DNA from: Saccharothrix carnea
GTDB lineage: Bacteria; Actinomycetota; Actinomycetes; Mycobacteriales; Pseudonocardiaceae
DNA length: 64,000 bases
Direction: 5' to 3'
Assembly (NCBI RefSeq): GCF_003014735.1
Contig: NZ_PYAX01000013.1
Location: forward strand, 150,147 to 214,146
The position numbers were made by a program, and so were the translations under genes. Of the stretch, positions 8,529 to 17,168 are shown one piece after another. A model generated the notes under the pieces. The model was not told where the DNA came from. It was given only the letters and a program-made list of their open reading frames with translations, and searched no databases. Within the stretch, counting starts at the first letter, position 1. Every line of letters begins with the position of its first letter.

Positions 8529-11525
8529 TCAGAAGTTCCTTGCTTTCTGATGAAGGTTCTCTGTCTGTTTGCTTTGAAGTGTGCGCAGCCCTTCGACTGC
8601 GCCAGGGGTGCCTGCGGCTACCTCATCCTGCAGTTCTTCTATGCGATTATTCTCAACTAGGAGACTGATTAAGCTAGTATGGGCAGACCAGTGACCGCCA
8701 TTGGTGGTCAAATCCCGAAGTAGATCTATGGCAAAGTCGACTGCGCCGAATTCTGCAAGAGCATAAACAGCGGTGAGGTCGCCAGAGTTGATAAGATCCG
8801 CCAGTTCCTCTAGACGGTCGTGCGCTAGTAGCATGCGTGCCGTGTGTCCAGATTGGAATGACGCGTTGCCGTATTCCTGACGTTCAATCTCGGCGGCCTC
8901 GTCGAATCTGCCTTGACGCCTAAATAGATCGGCCAAGGCCATGGCTGCGACCAATTCGCCCTGGGTGATGTGGTTTTGAAGGATACGGATGGCTTGGTCG
9001 CTCCAACCGTGTTCGAGTGCAAGTTCAGCCATCTTTCTGGCAATGTGTGGATCATCGACAGCTCTAGCTTGTAATTCGTCGAATTCTTGCCGGCTGGCCA
9101 GTAGGTCGGCGAGACGGCGAGAGGCGTGAAGGTTGCCTGCGCTGGCTTGGGCTTCTAAAATAACTTTTGCGTGGTCTGTCCAACCTGATTCAAGCATCAA
9201 GTCGATTGGCTTCCAATAGTCTATCGCATGCCGGCCGAAGTCGTCGCCGAACTGCAACTTGAAGAGCTTGCTAACTTCATCGATTTTCCCTTCCTTTATT
9301 AGAGATATCGCCTGCGCCTCGATCAGTTCGTCAACAGCGAACTCGTTGATGCGTGCGAACTCTTCGAGTTCTTCTAGTCTGCCTTGACTTCCGAGCATCC
9401 TTGCGAAGTCAACTGCCGCCAGGATGTCACCCTTACTATTACTATAAGGGCGTAACACCTGTATGGCCTCGTCGATTCGCCCCTGGGTTTCGAGAAGTTC
9501 GGCTAGAGATCGCGCCACAAGTGAACTCTCACCAAGTGATGCACGGTATAAAAGTTCTGCTTCGTGAAGTCGGTCTCGACGCCGGGCGCTGTCGGCGAGC
9601 CGACTAGCGTCACTTTCTTGATGATATTCAACCATGGCACGCCAGGCGGTATCTGGGAGGGTATCGGTTCGGCGAACCCGGAGGGCATGCTGGTATAGGT
9701 AGTCAGCCGTTGTGTATCCCGCGATGTTACCCATGCCGGTCGAAACTGGGCGTAGTGCAGAAGCGGCACCTCGCATGCGTTCGGTGGCATAAGACAGTGC
9801 TTGATCAAGCCAATTTTCGGGAGCAGTAGCTTGCTGTTCTGATTTCAGATAGCCTGGTGCCGCCATAGCTAGATGGTCACGCGTGAGGGGCGCTCGAAAA
9901 CCGACACGTCGCGCGTCGAGAGCAGCGGTAATGACAGCCTTGCCATAGCATTGGCTGTCGGGCGCCTCTTCCCAATGGTTGATCAGTTGTGGGCCAGCAG
10001 CGAGAACTTGAGTAAATCCAGATGAAATATCATTTAGGGCAATTCGGATGCGACTATCCGTTTTGCTCAACCGCTCTGCGAACCGTACTTCTTTTCTGCT
10101 TAGAGCTTCTGGTACGGCTATAACTTTGGCTAACTTGAGCACGTTGCTGTTATTGACCGCATCCTTCTGCTTGTCGCCGTGTTCAGCTATCCACGCATGA
10201 TACTGGTCTCTCCACATCGTTCCGACTAGGACGTATCCCGCATTAATCATCCTCCTGGCGATATCTGGTGAAAGTTGTCCGGGATTCTCCAGATAACGCT
10301 GTATTTCATCCAACCATACGACGGATTGAGGCGTCGGCGCAGCAATAAATTTGCTTAGGGTGGTGATGTCGCTTGGGTGTAGTAGCCACCAATCTGGAAG
10401 CTCGCTTTTTATTGCTTCGAATAGTGACCTTGTCTTCCCGGTGGAGGATCCTCCGATTAGAAGAACGAATCCTCCCTGCCTGCTTGCATAGTTAATTTGA
10501 GTGCGAATCTCGTTGTCTATATCTCGCGGTACGTATGTAGGCAATTCGTCAAGTTCAGTTGCAGCGCCTGCGGGACGGATGGCATCGTGAACGCCTAGTA
10601 GACGAGGCCGCGCTTCGCGTACACGTGTGATGTGATCTGCACTCGACTCTTCTGCGTTCGGTAAAGCCGGGGACGAGATTCCTAGCATTGCGGCCATCTG
10701 TTGGGTTTGGTGCCAATGCCCGTTGGATGCTGCAGTGATACCAATTCTGACAAGTTCAGAGAACGACCTGGTCGCGCCCACTGTCGATAGTAATTCACGT
10801 GCACGGACGAAATCTTTGCCTGTGTCCGGCCCAAAATCGAAGCGTTGAATCGCCACTGCTCGGTAGAAGTCGCGGTATAGGTCTACCTTATGGAGTTCTT
10901 CAGGAGATGCGTTCTGTAGACTTCGTTCGACGAGTTCGGTGAAAGTGGCCCATGCCTTGCGTTCTTGTTCTGAGCGTGCGGCGCGAGAAGCAGGGTACGA
11001 TTCAGGCTGTCCACGTAATCTCTCCAACACCTTTCCTAGATGCTTAAAAGATGCGCTAGCATTGATGTTAGTCGCTATGACTAGCCGGTCTCGCTCGATG
11101 TCGATGGGCCGCTTTCCGGAGCTGGTTTCTAATCCGGCGAGGAAGGCGTTGACTAGTTGGTTTACGGCTTTCAGGACGTCGTCGCGACGTGAATCTAGCT
11201 TTTGCATGCCGTACTTGGCCTGTATCAAAACGAACCCGCCGTCAGACAGTGCCACTGCTACGTCATCGACGGGAAATTCAGTTTCGCACCCAACTGCAAC
11301 GATCTTCGTATTTGGCCTTAGATTCATTCCCGGCGGCGTGTCTGACACTGCGCAAGTGGCCCACCATGCGAATACCTCCGCTTGAAACCGCATACCTGTG
11401 GCTGCACGAGCGCCGCCGGCTGACGACGTACCCTTACGAATTTCCGTCAAGGCTAGTAACCTTTCGTGCGTAGTCCCGGCAAGAGATCTTAGCAAGCTGA
11501 CGGTTCCTCGGCTTACACCTACCAT
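8529..11525 (-). CDS. STAND-type ATPase with candidate N-terminal nuclease and TPR-like repeats
   Basis: A 998-residue cytoplasmic protein with three parts. Residues about 45-190 contain FQAEVFAWW, then VDDVAVAL (Asp87-Asp88) and FVLIQAKYG (Gln102-x-Lys104), the arrangement of a PD-(D/E)xK-type nuclease such as DUF4297/Cap4-like or Mrr-like domains. Residues about 350-650 form a P-loop ATPase with IGGSSTGKTR near residue 360 and a Walker B-like VVWLDE near 405. The remainder is helical repeats (SLAELLETQGRIDEAIQVL and further copies). This plan matches antiviral STAND proteins, in which ligand binding activates a nuclease, but the phage role is inferred. Base composition is clearly lower in G+C than the neighbours, suggesting transfer. 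ATG 11525 was preferred to an upstream in-frame start at 11612. The closest relative in the window is the protein at 17169-19550. Confidence 0.75.
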   Translation of the reverse strand: MVGVSRGTVSLLRSLAGTTHERLLALTEIRKGTSSAGGARAATGMRFQAEVFAWWATCAVSDTPPGMNLRPNTKIVAVGCETEFPVDDVAVALSDGGFVLIQAKYGMQKLDSRRDDVLKAVNQLVNAFLAGLETSSGKRPIDIERDRLVIATNINASASFKHLGKVLERLRGQPESYPASRAARSEQERKAWATFTELVERSLQNASPEELHKVDLYRDFYRAVAIQRFDFGPDTGKDFVRARELLSTVGATRSFSELVRIGITAASNGHWHQTQQMAAMLGISSPALPNAEESSADHITRVREARPRLLGVHDAIRPAGAATELDELPTYVPRDIDNEIRTQINYASRQGGFVLLIGGSSTGKTRSLFEAIKSELPDWWLLHPSDITTLSKFIAAPTPQSVVWLDEIQRYLENPGQLSPDIARRMINAGYVLVGTMWRDQYHAWIAEHGDKQKDAVNNSNVLKLAKVIAVPEALSRKEVRFAERLSKTDSRIRIALNDISSGFTQVLAAGPQLINHWEEAPDSQCYGKAVITAALDARRVGFRAPLTRDHLAMAAPGYLKSEQQATAPENWLDQALSYATERMRGAASALRPVSTGMGNIAGYTTADYLYQHALRVRRTDTLPDTAWRAMVEYHQESDASRLADSARRRDRLHEAELLYRASLGESSLVARSLAELLETQGRIDEAIQVLRPYSNSKGDILAAVDFARMLGSQGRLEELEEFARINEFAVDELIEAQAISLIKEGKIDEVSKLFKLQFGDDFGRHAIDYWKPIDLMLESGWTDHAKVILEAQASAGNLHASRRLADLLASRQEFDELQARAVDDPHIARKMAELALEHGWSDQAIRILQNHITQGELVAAMALADLFRRQGRFDEAAEIERQEYGNASFQSGHTARMLLAHDRLEELADLINSGDLTAVYALAEFGAVDFAIDLLRDLTTNGGHWSAHTSLISLLVENNRIEELQDEVAAGTPGAVEGLRTLQSKQTENLHQKARNF

Positions 11526-11834
11526 GTCAACTGAGCCCCGCCTCCATTCGTCTACCCGGGATAATCGACATTGTATAACTGCTGATTGTGGTGCTGTGCA
11601 GTTTCGATGCATCTATATTGACTGGACTCTGCTGAAGGTTATTGGTGAATGTAAAGGCGCGGCATCGCGCATTCGGTCGAGCGCGGAACCGGAGTATTGC
11701 GATTTGATATGGTGATGATTTTTTCGTCCAGAACGGGTGTGGCAACTCGCGGGACGCCACCCTTGGCACTTGACGGGGTTAGGACGTTCAAGAAGGGAAT
11801 ATCTCGTCGCTTCGCATCGCTCTGCTCGTCAAGA
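11526..11834. other. Lower-G+C intergenic region upstream of the STAND gene
   Basis: About 300 bases with no frame I can support. It holds the presumed promoter of the minus-strand STAND gene and the 3' flank of the integrative-element operon. Base composition is as low as in the STAND gene, so the transferred segment probably begins within it. Confidence 0.4.
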
Positions 11835-12821
11835 TCATGCCCCGTCCTTGCGAAGGGCATCGCGGACCTCGCGGGCCGTGTCGGTTCCGCACCCCAGCGC
11901 CTCCCGCAATCGCGTGGCGGAGGGGTCGGCGGTCAGCTGGCCGGCGGCGATCATCCAGCGGGCGCGGTCTACCAGTAGGGCCACTCGGTCGCCGGTGGTC
12001 CGGCGCTGTGCCGGTGCGGTGCCAGGCGTGTTTTGCCTGTACTCGGGGCTGGCGGGGGTAGGCGTAGGGCCTACCGGTAGGCCGTGGTCGAGGTCGGCGA
12101 ATGCCGTCCAGATGATCGGCAACACCGCCACGGCGCCGACCGCGACCAGCGGGCCGACGGCGTGGGCGAGGAGCTGCATCGGGTCGAACCGCGTCCACGG
12201 CACCGACACCCACGGCAGGTACGGCCACACGTTGAGCGTCAGCGTCACCGCTAACGCGCCGTACTCGACCACCGCCAGGTGTTGGTGGCGCAGCACCCGG
12301 CCGCGGGTCGCCAGGAACGCCCGCGCCCCGACCACCACCAGCAGCACCGTCGAGATCACCGGCTCTACAGCCCAGGCGCCCCACCACGCGGCGGTACGTT
12401 CGACCATGCCTCGGGTGAGCGTGTGGTGAACGCCGGTAGTGGACCACGCCAGTGCCCCGACCAGTGCTGTCAGCGCCGCGGCGGTGAGCACCAGGCGCAC
12501 CCGCGATGCCTGCCAGGCCCGTGCGGCCGGGTCCTGGGCCAGGGCGTACAGGCGGGCGGCCTCGGCGACGCGCTTGCGGCTGCGCCGGACCCGGTCGGTG
12601 TCCACCAGCAGCGGCGCGGCGTCGGCCTGCAATTCCAGCAGGACACGGGCCTCGTCGACCTCGGCACGGAGGTCCCGGACCCGCTTGGTGGCCGGTGCGA
12701 CAGCGAGTGGAGCCGGGTCGGCTGCGGCCGGGGCGTGGGCGGCGACGTACTTCTCCAGTTCGGCCACTGCGCGCTCCACGTCGTCGTCGTTCGGCCCGGG
12801 GAAGGGCATGGAGGTGTTCAT
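11835..12821 (-). CDS. Membrane protein of an integrative-element operon
   Basis: A 328-residue protein. An N-terminal acidic, coiled-coil-like region (to about residue 105) is followed by hydrophobic segments near residues 108-130, 150-170, 188-205 and 225-245. The cytoplasmic tail has a predicted helical motif at the C-terminus (MIAAGQLTADPSATRLREAL) like those seen in DUF2637/Spd-like proteins of actinomycete conjugative elements. I infer a role in mycelial spread or transfer but cannot name the family with certainty. The ATG at 12821 overlaps the stop of the upstream gene by 4 nt. It is the last gene of a four-gene operon that starts at 13952. Confidence 0.6.
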   Translation of the reverse strand: MNTSMPFPGPNDDDVERAVAELEKYVAAHAPAAADPAPLAVAPATKRVRDLRAEVDEARVLLELQADAAPLLVDTDRVRRSRKRVAEAARLYALAQDPAARAWQASRVRLVLTAAALTALVGALAWSTTGVHHTLTRGMVERTAAWWGAWAVEPVISTVLLVVVGARAFLATRGRVLRHQHLAVVEYGALAVTLTLNVWPYLPWVSVPWTRFDPMQLLAHAVGPLVAVGAVAVLPIIWTAFADLDHGLPVGPTPTPASPEYRQNTPGTAPAQRRTTGDRVALLVDRARWMIAAGQLTADPSATRLREALGCGTDTAREVRDALRKDGA

Positions 12822-13024
12822 CGCTGCACCCCGCAGTCGTCACCGGGGCAATCCACGAAGTGCCAGGTGCGGCGCGCGGTGGCGCTGCGGCCCGACAGCA
12901 GGTTGGTGGCGTCCCGCAGCCGCTCGGCGGCGGTCCGGTCCTCCATGCAGTGCGGCGAGGAACGCCAGCCGTTGGGGTGCGCGATGCTCGGCGGCTCCTT
13001 GTAGAAGAGGTGCACCCGGCTCAT
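12818..13024 (-). CDS. Small integrative-element protein
   Basis: A 68-residue hydrophilic protein of unknown function beginning MSRVHLFYKEPPSIAHPNGW, with cysteines at CMED and CPGDDC. The ATG at 13024 overlaps the preceding stop by 4 nt and its own stop overlaps the next start by 4 nt, so it is firmly embedded in the operon. Small Cys-containing proteins of this kind are common in replication/transfer modules of actinomycete elements; nothing more specific can be said. Confidence 0.55.
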   Translation of the reverse strand: MSRVHLFYKEPPSIAHPNGWRSSPHCMEDRTAAERLRDATNLLSGRSATARRTWHFVDCPGDDCGVQR

Positions 13025-13650
13025 CGGGCACCCCCGTTTCGCTGCGGCGCGCAGCGCGGGCACGGCACCGACCGTGTGCGGTCCTCGTCCAGCCACAGGA
13101 CGCGGGCACTGACCGGGTCGGAGTCGCGGGCGTCGCACTGCCCGCACACTGGTGGCACCGCCGAGCGCCCGGTAGGGGGCGCGCTCGGCGCGGGACGGTT
13201 ATCTGGACGGTTGAAGGACGGTTTGGGCGTCGTGGTGACGCCCCCGCTGGTCGCTGCTGACGCCCCCAGGCGCTTCTGCTGACGCCCCCTGCTGGTCAGA
13301 GGGGCGTCATCCTGACGCCTCTCGTCAGGGGCTGTGGACAACCTGGTGGACAGTGCGAGGTTGTAGACCTGGGGCCGCGCGTTGGCCTCCGAGATCTTGG
13401 CGTCGCGCACGTGCGTGTTGCCCGGCCTGATCAGGCCCAACTCCTCCAGCGACCGCAGCGAACGCTGGATGGTCCGTCGGGACAGGCGGGTGTAGCGCAT
13501 CATCCGCTCGACCGACGGGAACGCGTCGCGGCCGTCGGGACCGGCGTGGTTGGCGAGCGCGATCAGCGTGATCGCCAGCGTCGAGGCGTCCTTGCGGTCG
13601 GTGGGGATGGGGGCGTGGTTGAGCGCCCAGCTGATGGCTTCGACGCTCAC
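13021..13650 (-). CDS. Winged helix-turn-helix protein with C-terminal zinc ribbon
   Basis: A 209-residue DNA-binding protein. Residues about 20-80 form a helix-turn-helix of the replication-protein type (FPSVERMMRYTRLSRRTIQR followed by LEELGLIR). A Pro/Arg-rich linker leads to two CxxC pairs (VCGQC near residue 168 and CPRC near 199) that should bind zinc. Proteins of this shape occur in the replication or regulatory modules of actinomycete integrative and conjugative elements. The start is GTG 13650, inside the previous gene's stop region. The exact role (replication initiation or regulation) is not resolvable from sequence. Confidence 0.65.
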   Translation of the reverse strand: MSVEAISWALNHAPIPTDRKDASTLAITLIALANHAGPDGRDAFPSVERMMRYTRLSRRTIQRSLRSLEELGLIRPGNTHVRDAKISEANARPQVYNLALSTRLSTAPDERRQDDAPLTSRGRQQKRLGASAATSGGVTTTPKPSFNRPDNRPAPSAPPTGRSAVPPVCGQCDARDSDPVSARVLWLDEDRTRSVPCPRCAPQRNGGAR

Positions 13651-13952
13651 CAGGCACCGTCCACGGCGCGAGCACGGTAGAGGAGGCTGGCAACGGTGCC
13701 GACCACCGAGGTGTCATGGGTTGCCAGCCACTCGATGACGTGACGGTCTTGCTCGCCGAGTTCGACGCCGTCCAGCGGCTCCAGGAGAGCGGTGACGCGG
13801 TCGGCGTGGCGGCGAACGTGCCGCTGGTCGGTGGTCTCGTCCGGCTGTTGGCTGTCGACGGACCCGCTGTCCTCCATGTTGAAGGGTGGGCGGAGGCGTC
13901 GCGGTGGCCGTCGAAGCGGCGTAGTTGGGATGGGGGAGTGGGTGGTACTCAT
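13647..13952 (-). CDS. Small integrative-element protein, first gene of operon
   Basis: A 101-residue protein starting at ATG 13952. The N-terminal third is Pro/Arg-rich; the rest is helical with LEPLDGVELGEQDRHVIEWL and ends at the start of the helix-turn-helix gene with a 4-nt overlap. I do not recognise a family. It is 154 bp from the tRNA-Pro fragment at 14106-14147, so the operon lies at the very end of an element next to its attachment site. Confidence 0.55.
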   Translation of the reverse strand: MSTTHSPIPTTPLRRPPRRLRPPFNMEDSGSVDSQQPDETTDQRHVRRHADRVTALLEPLDGVELGEQDRHVIEWLATHDTSVVGTVASLLYRARAVDGAW

Positions 13953-14105
13953 CGTGAACAGGACCTCTGGTGCTCGGGTCCCGTCTCACAGGCGTCTCAC
14001 GGACCTGTTGGACGGGGCCGGACTGGAGGCCCTGACCTGGACTGCCGCCGGACTCGACCAGCCACAACGGACCGGATAGGACCACTGTGGACACCCCTTG
14101 TCCCG

Positions 14106-14147
14106 CTGGGGGTCAAGGGGTCGCAGGTTCAAATCCTGTCGTCCCGA
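14106..14147 (+). repeat. tRNA-Pro(GGG) 3' half, putative att site, left copy
   Basis: The 42 bases run from the anticodon loop (CTGGGGG) through the 3' anticodon stem (TCAAG), the variable loop, the complete T arm (GCAGG TTCAAAT CCTGT) and the 3' acceptor strand to the discriminator A. The same 42 bases occur at 63754-63795 in the same orientation. Upstream sequence does not form the 5' half of a tRNA, so this is an integration footprint and not a functional gene. tRNA-Pro 3' ends are known attachment sites of pSAM2-type elements. Confidence 0.85.
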
Positions 14148-14157
14148 CGGTCTGAAG

Positions 14158-14201
14158 AAGCCCGCTCAACTGGGAAGTTTGCCCAGGTCAGCGGGCTTTT
14201 T
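14158..14201 (+). terminator. Rho-independent-type terminator after the tRNA fragment
   Basis: AAGCCCGCT at 14158-14166 pairs with AGCGGGCTT at 14190-14198, with an inner CTGGG/CCCAG pairing, followed by a run of Ts. It sits 10 bp after the tRNA-Pro fragment, as a tRNA gene terminator would. Confidence 0.75.
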
Positions 14202-14758
14202 CGTGCGTCAATGTCGATCTTCACTTGGTCACGGAACTGTAACTTTGCGATCTTGGTGAACGCTGTTCAGGAGCGAAATCAGGAGCGGGTCGCTCCAGAT
14301 CTTTGACCAACGCCAAATGGGGTCGTCCCGAACGGGTGAATCCGGCGAACCGACGCCAAACGCCACCCGTTGGAGTGAACCGATTCCACCCTGCGTCGAG
14401 CGTTCTGAACGTGCTCTGACCTGCTGACATGGCCGCCTGATGACCTGAACCGACGCGATTGGACGCAGACTGCGGGGCCGCAGGCGCCCAGGATCGTGGT
14501 GGCGACGCCATGGCGCTGCGGCGGCGCACTACGGCACATCGGCACGTACGACTGTCACGTCGAGCAACTCCGGTGACACTCGTGGGCGACATCCACGCCG
14601 CCTCGGGATGGGCAAGGGGTACGGCATGTCGAGTGGCTGCGCAGGTTCGAGTCCCTGGCAGGGGGCCGCGCAGACCTACTCACCTCTGAACAGCGGTTTC
14701 TTACCCGCGCTTGGTCGTCGAGGGGCGGTTTGAGCTCCGTGTCGCTGGTGGTGGTTTC
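14202..14758. other. Non-coding stretch between tRNA fragment and CRISPR array
   Basis: No gene is supported. Within it, 14322-14445 repeats, imperfectly, the sequence directly following the other tRNA fragment (63787-63905), starting at the shared GTCGTCCCGAACGGGTG. Both copies contain an AACGGGTG...CACCCGTT inverted repeat. The rest has no recognisable signal. Confidence 0.6.
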
Positions 14759-15371
14759 CGGTGACTGCCGCTCGGGCGGGGAAGAATTCCGTGTACTGGC
14801 GGCGACGACGTTCAGGTCGGGACCACCCCCGCTCGCGCGGGGAAGACCGACTCCGACCAGGAAACCTGCCGGACAGCCCGGACCACCCCCGGCTCGCGCG
14901 CGGAAGACGATGCGCCGCAACGACGCGGAGATGCAGGCCGAGGACCACCCCCGCTCGCGCGGGGAAGACGGGTTGGCTGGCGACGCGATGGTCACCGGCC
15001 GGGGACCACCCCCGCTCGCGCGGGGAAGACATCGAGATCGACCTCAACGACCTCGGCCTGGGCGGACCACCCCCGCTCGCGCGGGGAAGACTCCACCGCC
15101 GCGAGGTAGCTCAACCGCGACGAGGGAGCACCCCCGCTCGCGCGGGGAAGACGAGCGGCTGGCCTCGGAAAGGATCTCCGCTGCCGGAGCACCCCCGCTC
15201 GCGCGGGGGAAGACGCTGTCGCCCGACCTGTCCGCGGACGTCGTCGTGCGGAGCACCCCCGCTCGCGCGGGGAAGACACGACGTGGCTGGCCGACGCCGC
15301 GCTGCACCTGGGAGCACCCCCGCTCGCGCGGGGAAGACCCGAACGTCTCGCCGATCGAGCGGACCGTTGTG
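14759..15371 (-). CRISPR. Type I-E-like CRISPR array, nine good repeats plus one degenerate
   Basis: Repeats of 28 bp (two are 29) lie at 14820, 14880, 14942, 15003, 15064, 15125, 15186, 15250 and 15311, separated by 32-35 bp unique spacers. A degenerate copy at 14759-14786 marks the trailer end. In minus-strand sense the repeat begins GTCTTCCCCGCG and has the palindromic core CCCCGCGCGAGCGGGG, typical of actinobacterial type I-E. The four repeats from 15125 to 15311 differ by one base near the 3' end (GCTCC instead of GGTCC) from the five on the left. After the last repeat one more spacer-length piece (15339-15371) is followed by insertion-sequence DNA, so the leader is missing. No cas genes are in the window. 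Confidence 0.95.
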
Positions 15372-16612
15372 CTTGCCGAAAATGTCGTCCGTGCTGGTCA
15401 GGCGGCGTGGTGGTGCTCGTTGAGGATGCCGCCCAGTCGTTGCTGTCGGCGGATGTCGAGTCTGGTGATCGCTGCTTGATCGGTGACGGCTGGTGGCAGG
15501 GCGCGTAGTGGTCGTGCGTTGTCGATGCCTTGGTGGGGTCGGTGGGTGTTGTAGTACTTCTCGTACTCGCGCAGGGCGTGGAGTAGGTGCTGTTGGTTCC
15601 AGATGAGGGTGCGGTCGAGGAGTTCGCGTCGGCAGCTGCGGTTCCAGCATTCCATGATCGCGTTCATGCGCGGTATCCGGACACCGGTGAGGACGACCTG
15701 GATACCGGCGTCGGCGAGGACGGCGTCGAACAGGGCGGGGAACTTTCCATCCCGGTCGCGGATCAGGAACCGCGCGGAACTACCCGCCTCTTCAAGATCC
15801 ATGACGAGGTTCCTGGCGGCTTGGGTGACCCAGGAGGCGGTGGGGTGTGCGGTGGCGCCGAGGACGCGGATCCGGCGGCTGGCGTGCTCTATCACCGCGA
15901 GCACGTACAGGCGGGTGCCGCTCAGGGTGGTGGTCTCGAAGAAGTCGCAGGCCAGGATCGCGTCGGCTTGGGAGCGGAGGAAGTCCGACCAGGTCGTGGA
16001 GACGCGTTCTGGTGCCGGGTCGACCTCGGCGTCCTGGGGATCTGCCAGACGGTGGAGGCGGCGACTGTGATGCCGAGTACGAGGAGTTCTCAGTGGATGC
16101 GGCGGTAGCCCCAGCTGGGGTTCTCGCGCGTTAGGCGTAGTACCAGGAGTCGGATCGAGCGGATGGTCCGTGGTCGGCCGGGCCGCTTGGGGCGGGATCT
16201 GGCTGCGTGGCGGCGGGCGAGGAGGTCTCGGTGCCACCGCAGAATCGTCTCCGGGCGTACCAGTAGCCGGAGTCGACGAAGCGCTTGCGTCGGGAGTCGG
16301 TGCAGCAGTGCTGCGAGGAAGGCCCGGTCGGCGGGGGAGAACCGTGGTCGGGTGTCTCCGAGTTGGCGTTGCAGGACCATGATCTGGTGGCGCAGCGCCA
16401 GGATCTCCGTGTCCTTGTCCCGGTCGCTCATGGGCAGCAGGCGCAGCAGCGCGAACGTGTTGGTCACGCCGAGGTAGGCCAGTCGGAGCAGCACAGCCGA
16501 TCATCATGCCGTGCTGGCCGACACCACGGCGGATGGCAACCGTGGCCCTGAGCCCTTCGATGCCCTGGGTGCCGCGCGTCCTCTATTGCATGGATGAGGT
16601 TATCGGCAGGCA
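15372..16612 (-). mobile_element. Insertion sequence remnant with integrase-type transposase (IS481/IS3-like)
   Basis: The segment carries a decayed rve-type transposase gene and interrupts the leader side of the CRISPR array. A second, internally deleted relative lies at 51710-52357; the two match through the region around GAGGTTATCGGC near 16610 and 52355, which suggests the shared element end. I could not define terminal inverted repeats or a target duplication with confidence, so both boundaries are approximate. Confidence 0.7.
15398..16494 (-). pseudogene. Integrase-core transposase, disrupted
   Basis: From ATG 16494 an N-terminal helix-turn-helix part (with ILALRHQIMVLQRQLGDTRP and PETILRWHRDLLARRH) runs to NPSWGYRRIH, where an in-frame TGA interrupts it. 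Downstream a one-base shift near 16055 moves the protein to another frame, which contains the DDE-type core: ILACDFFET (first Asp), LIRDRDGKFPALFD (second Asp) and a C-terminal EYEKYYNTHRPHQGID. Stop codon plus frameshift mean the element cannot move itself as it stands. The family is IS481/IS3-like by these motifs. Confidence 0.8.
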
Positions 16613-17030
16613 CAGGGTTGGTCCGGCGCAGCACGGCGACTTCGTGCCGCAGTACCAGCAACTCGACGTCCTTGGCCGCAGAGGACCGGCCGAGCAAGAC
16701 CAGCCAGTCACTGAGTCGGACGAAAATCAGGTACAGCAGTCGTAGCGCCATGCCCCATGATCATGCTCCTGCAGCACATGGTGCGCGATTGCCGCAGCTC
16801 AGCGCCCCAGTGCAGAGTTCCGGCACCCCACAGGCGACCTCGTGTCGCAGAACCAGCAGTTCGACGTCCTTGGCGGCGGAGGACTGGCCGAGCAGACCAG
16901 CCAGTTACCGAGTCGGGCGAAGATCAGGTACAGCAGTCGCAATGCCACACCTCACGATCATGCCCTGGAGGTCCAGCACGCGCGATCTCGTCGCAGCTCA
17001 GCATCCCAGTGCAGAGTTCTGACACCCCAC
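16594..17030 (-). repeat. Two tandem copies of a transposase 5'-end fragment
   Basis: Two pieces of about 200 bp (16594-16830 and 16838-17030) each encode, on the minus strand, the N-terminus of an IS transposase (first copy LRLLYLIFVRLSDWLVLL, second LRLLYLIFARLGNWLVC) followed by a shared non-coding end with CAGCTCAGC..CCCAGTGCAGAGTTC. A third copy is at 45165-45375. They are too short for function and look like repeatedly left insertion-sequence ends. Confidence 0.65.
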
Positions 17031-17168
17031 ACGGTGGGCACGTCCATCGCGTCGGGCTACACCTCCATACGCCGCCGACCAGTCCTCAGCTGCCTGATCA
17101 ACGAGTACGAATCCACAGCAAGCTCAACCGAAGGTCAGGCGGTATGGCTGACTTTGCCACCCAACAGG

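Noticed and set aside
14106..14147. A functional tRNA-Pro gene
   Set aside because: Only the 3' half is present. The bases upstream do not supply acceptor, D-arm or 5' anticodon stem sequences; the same holds for 63754-63795.
14640..14680. T-arm-like GCAGGTTCGAGTCCCTG near the CRISPR array, possible tRNA
   Set aside because: The surrounding bases do not form an acceptor, D or anticodon arm, so at most it is a short chance or decayed match.
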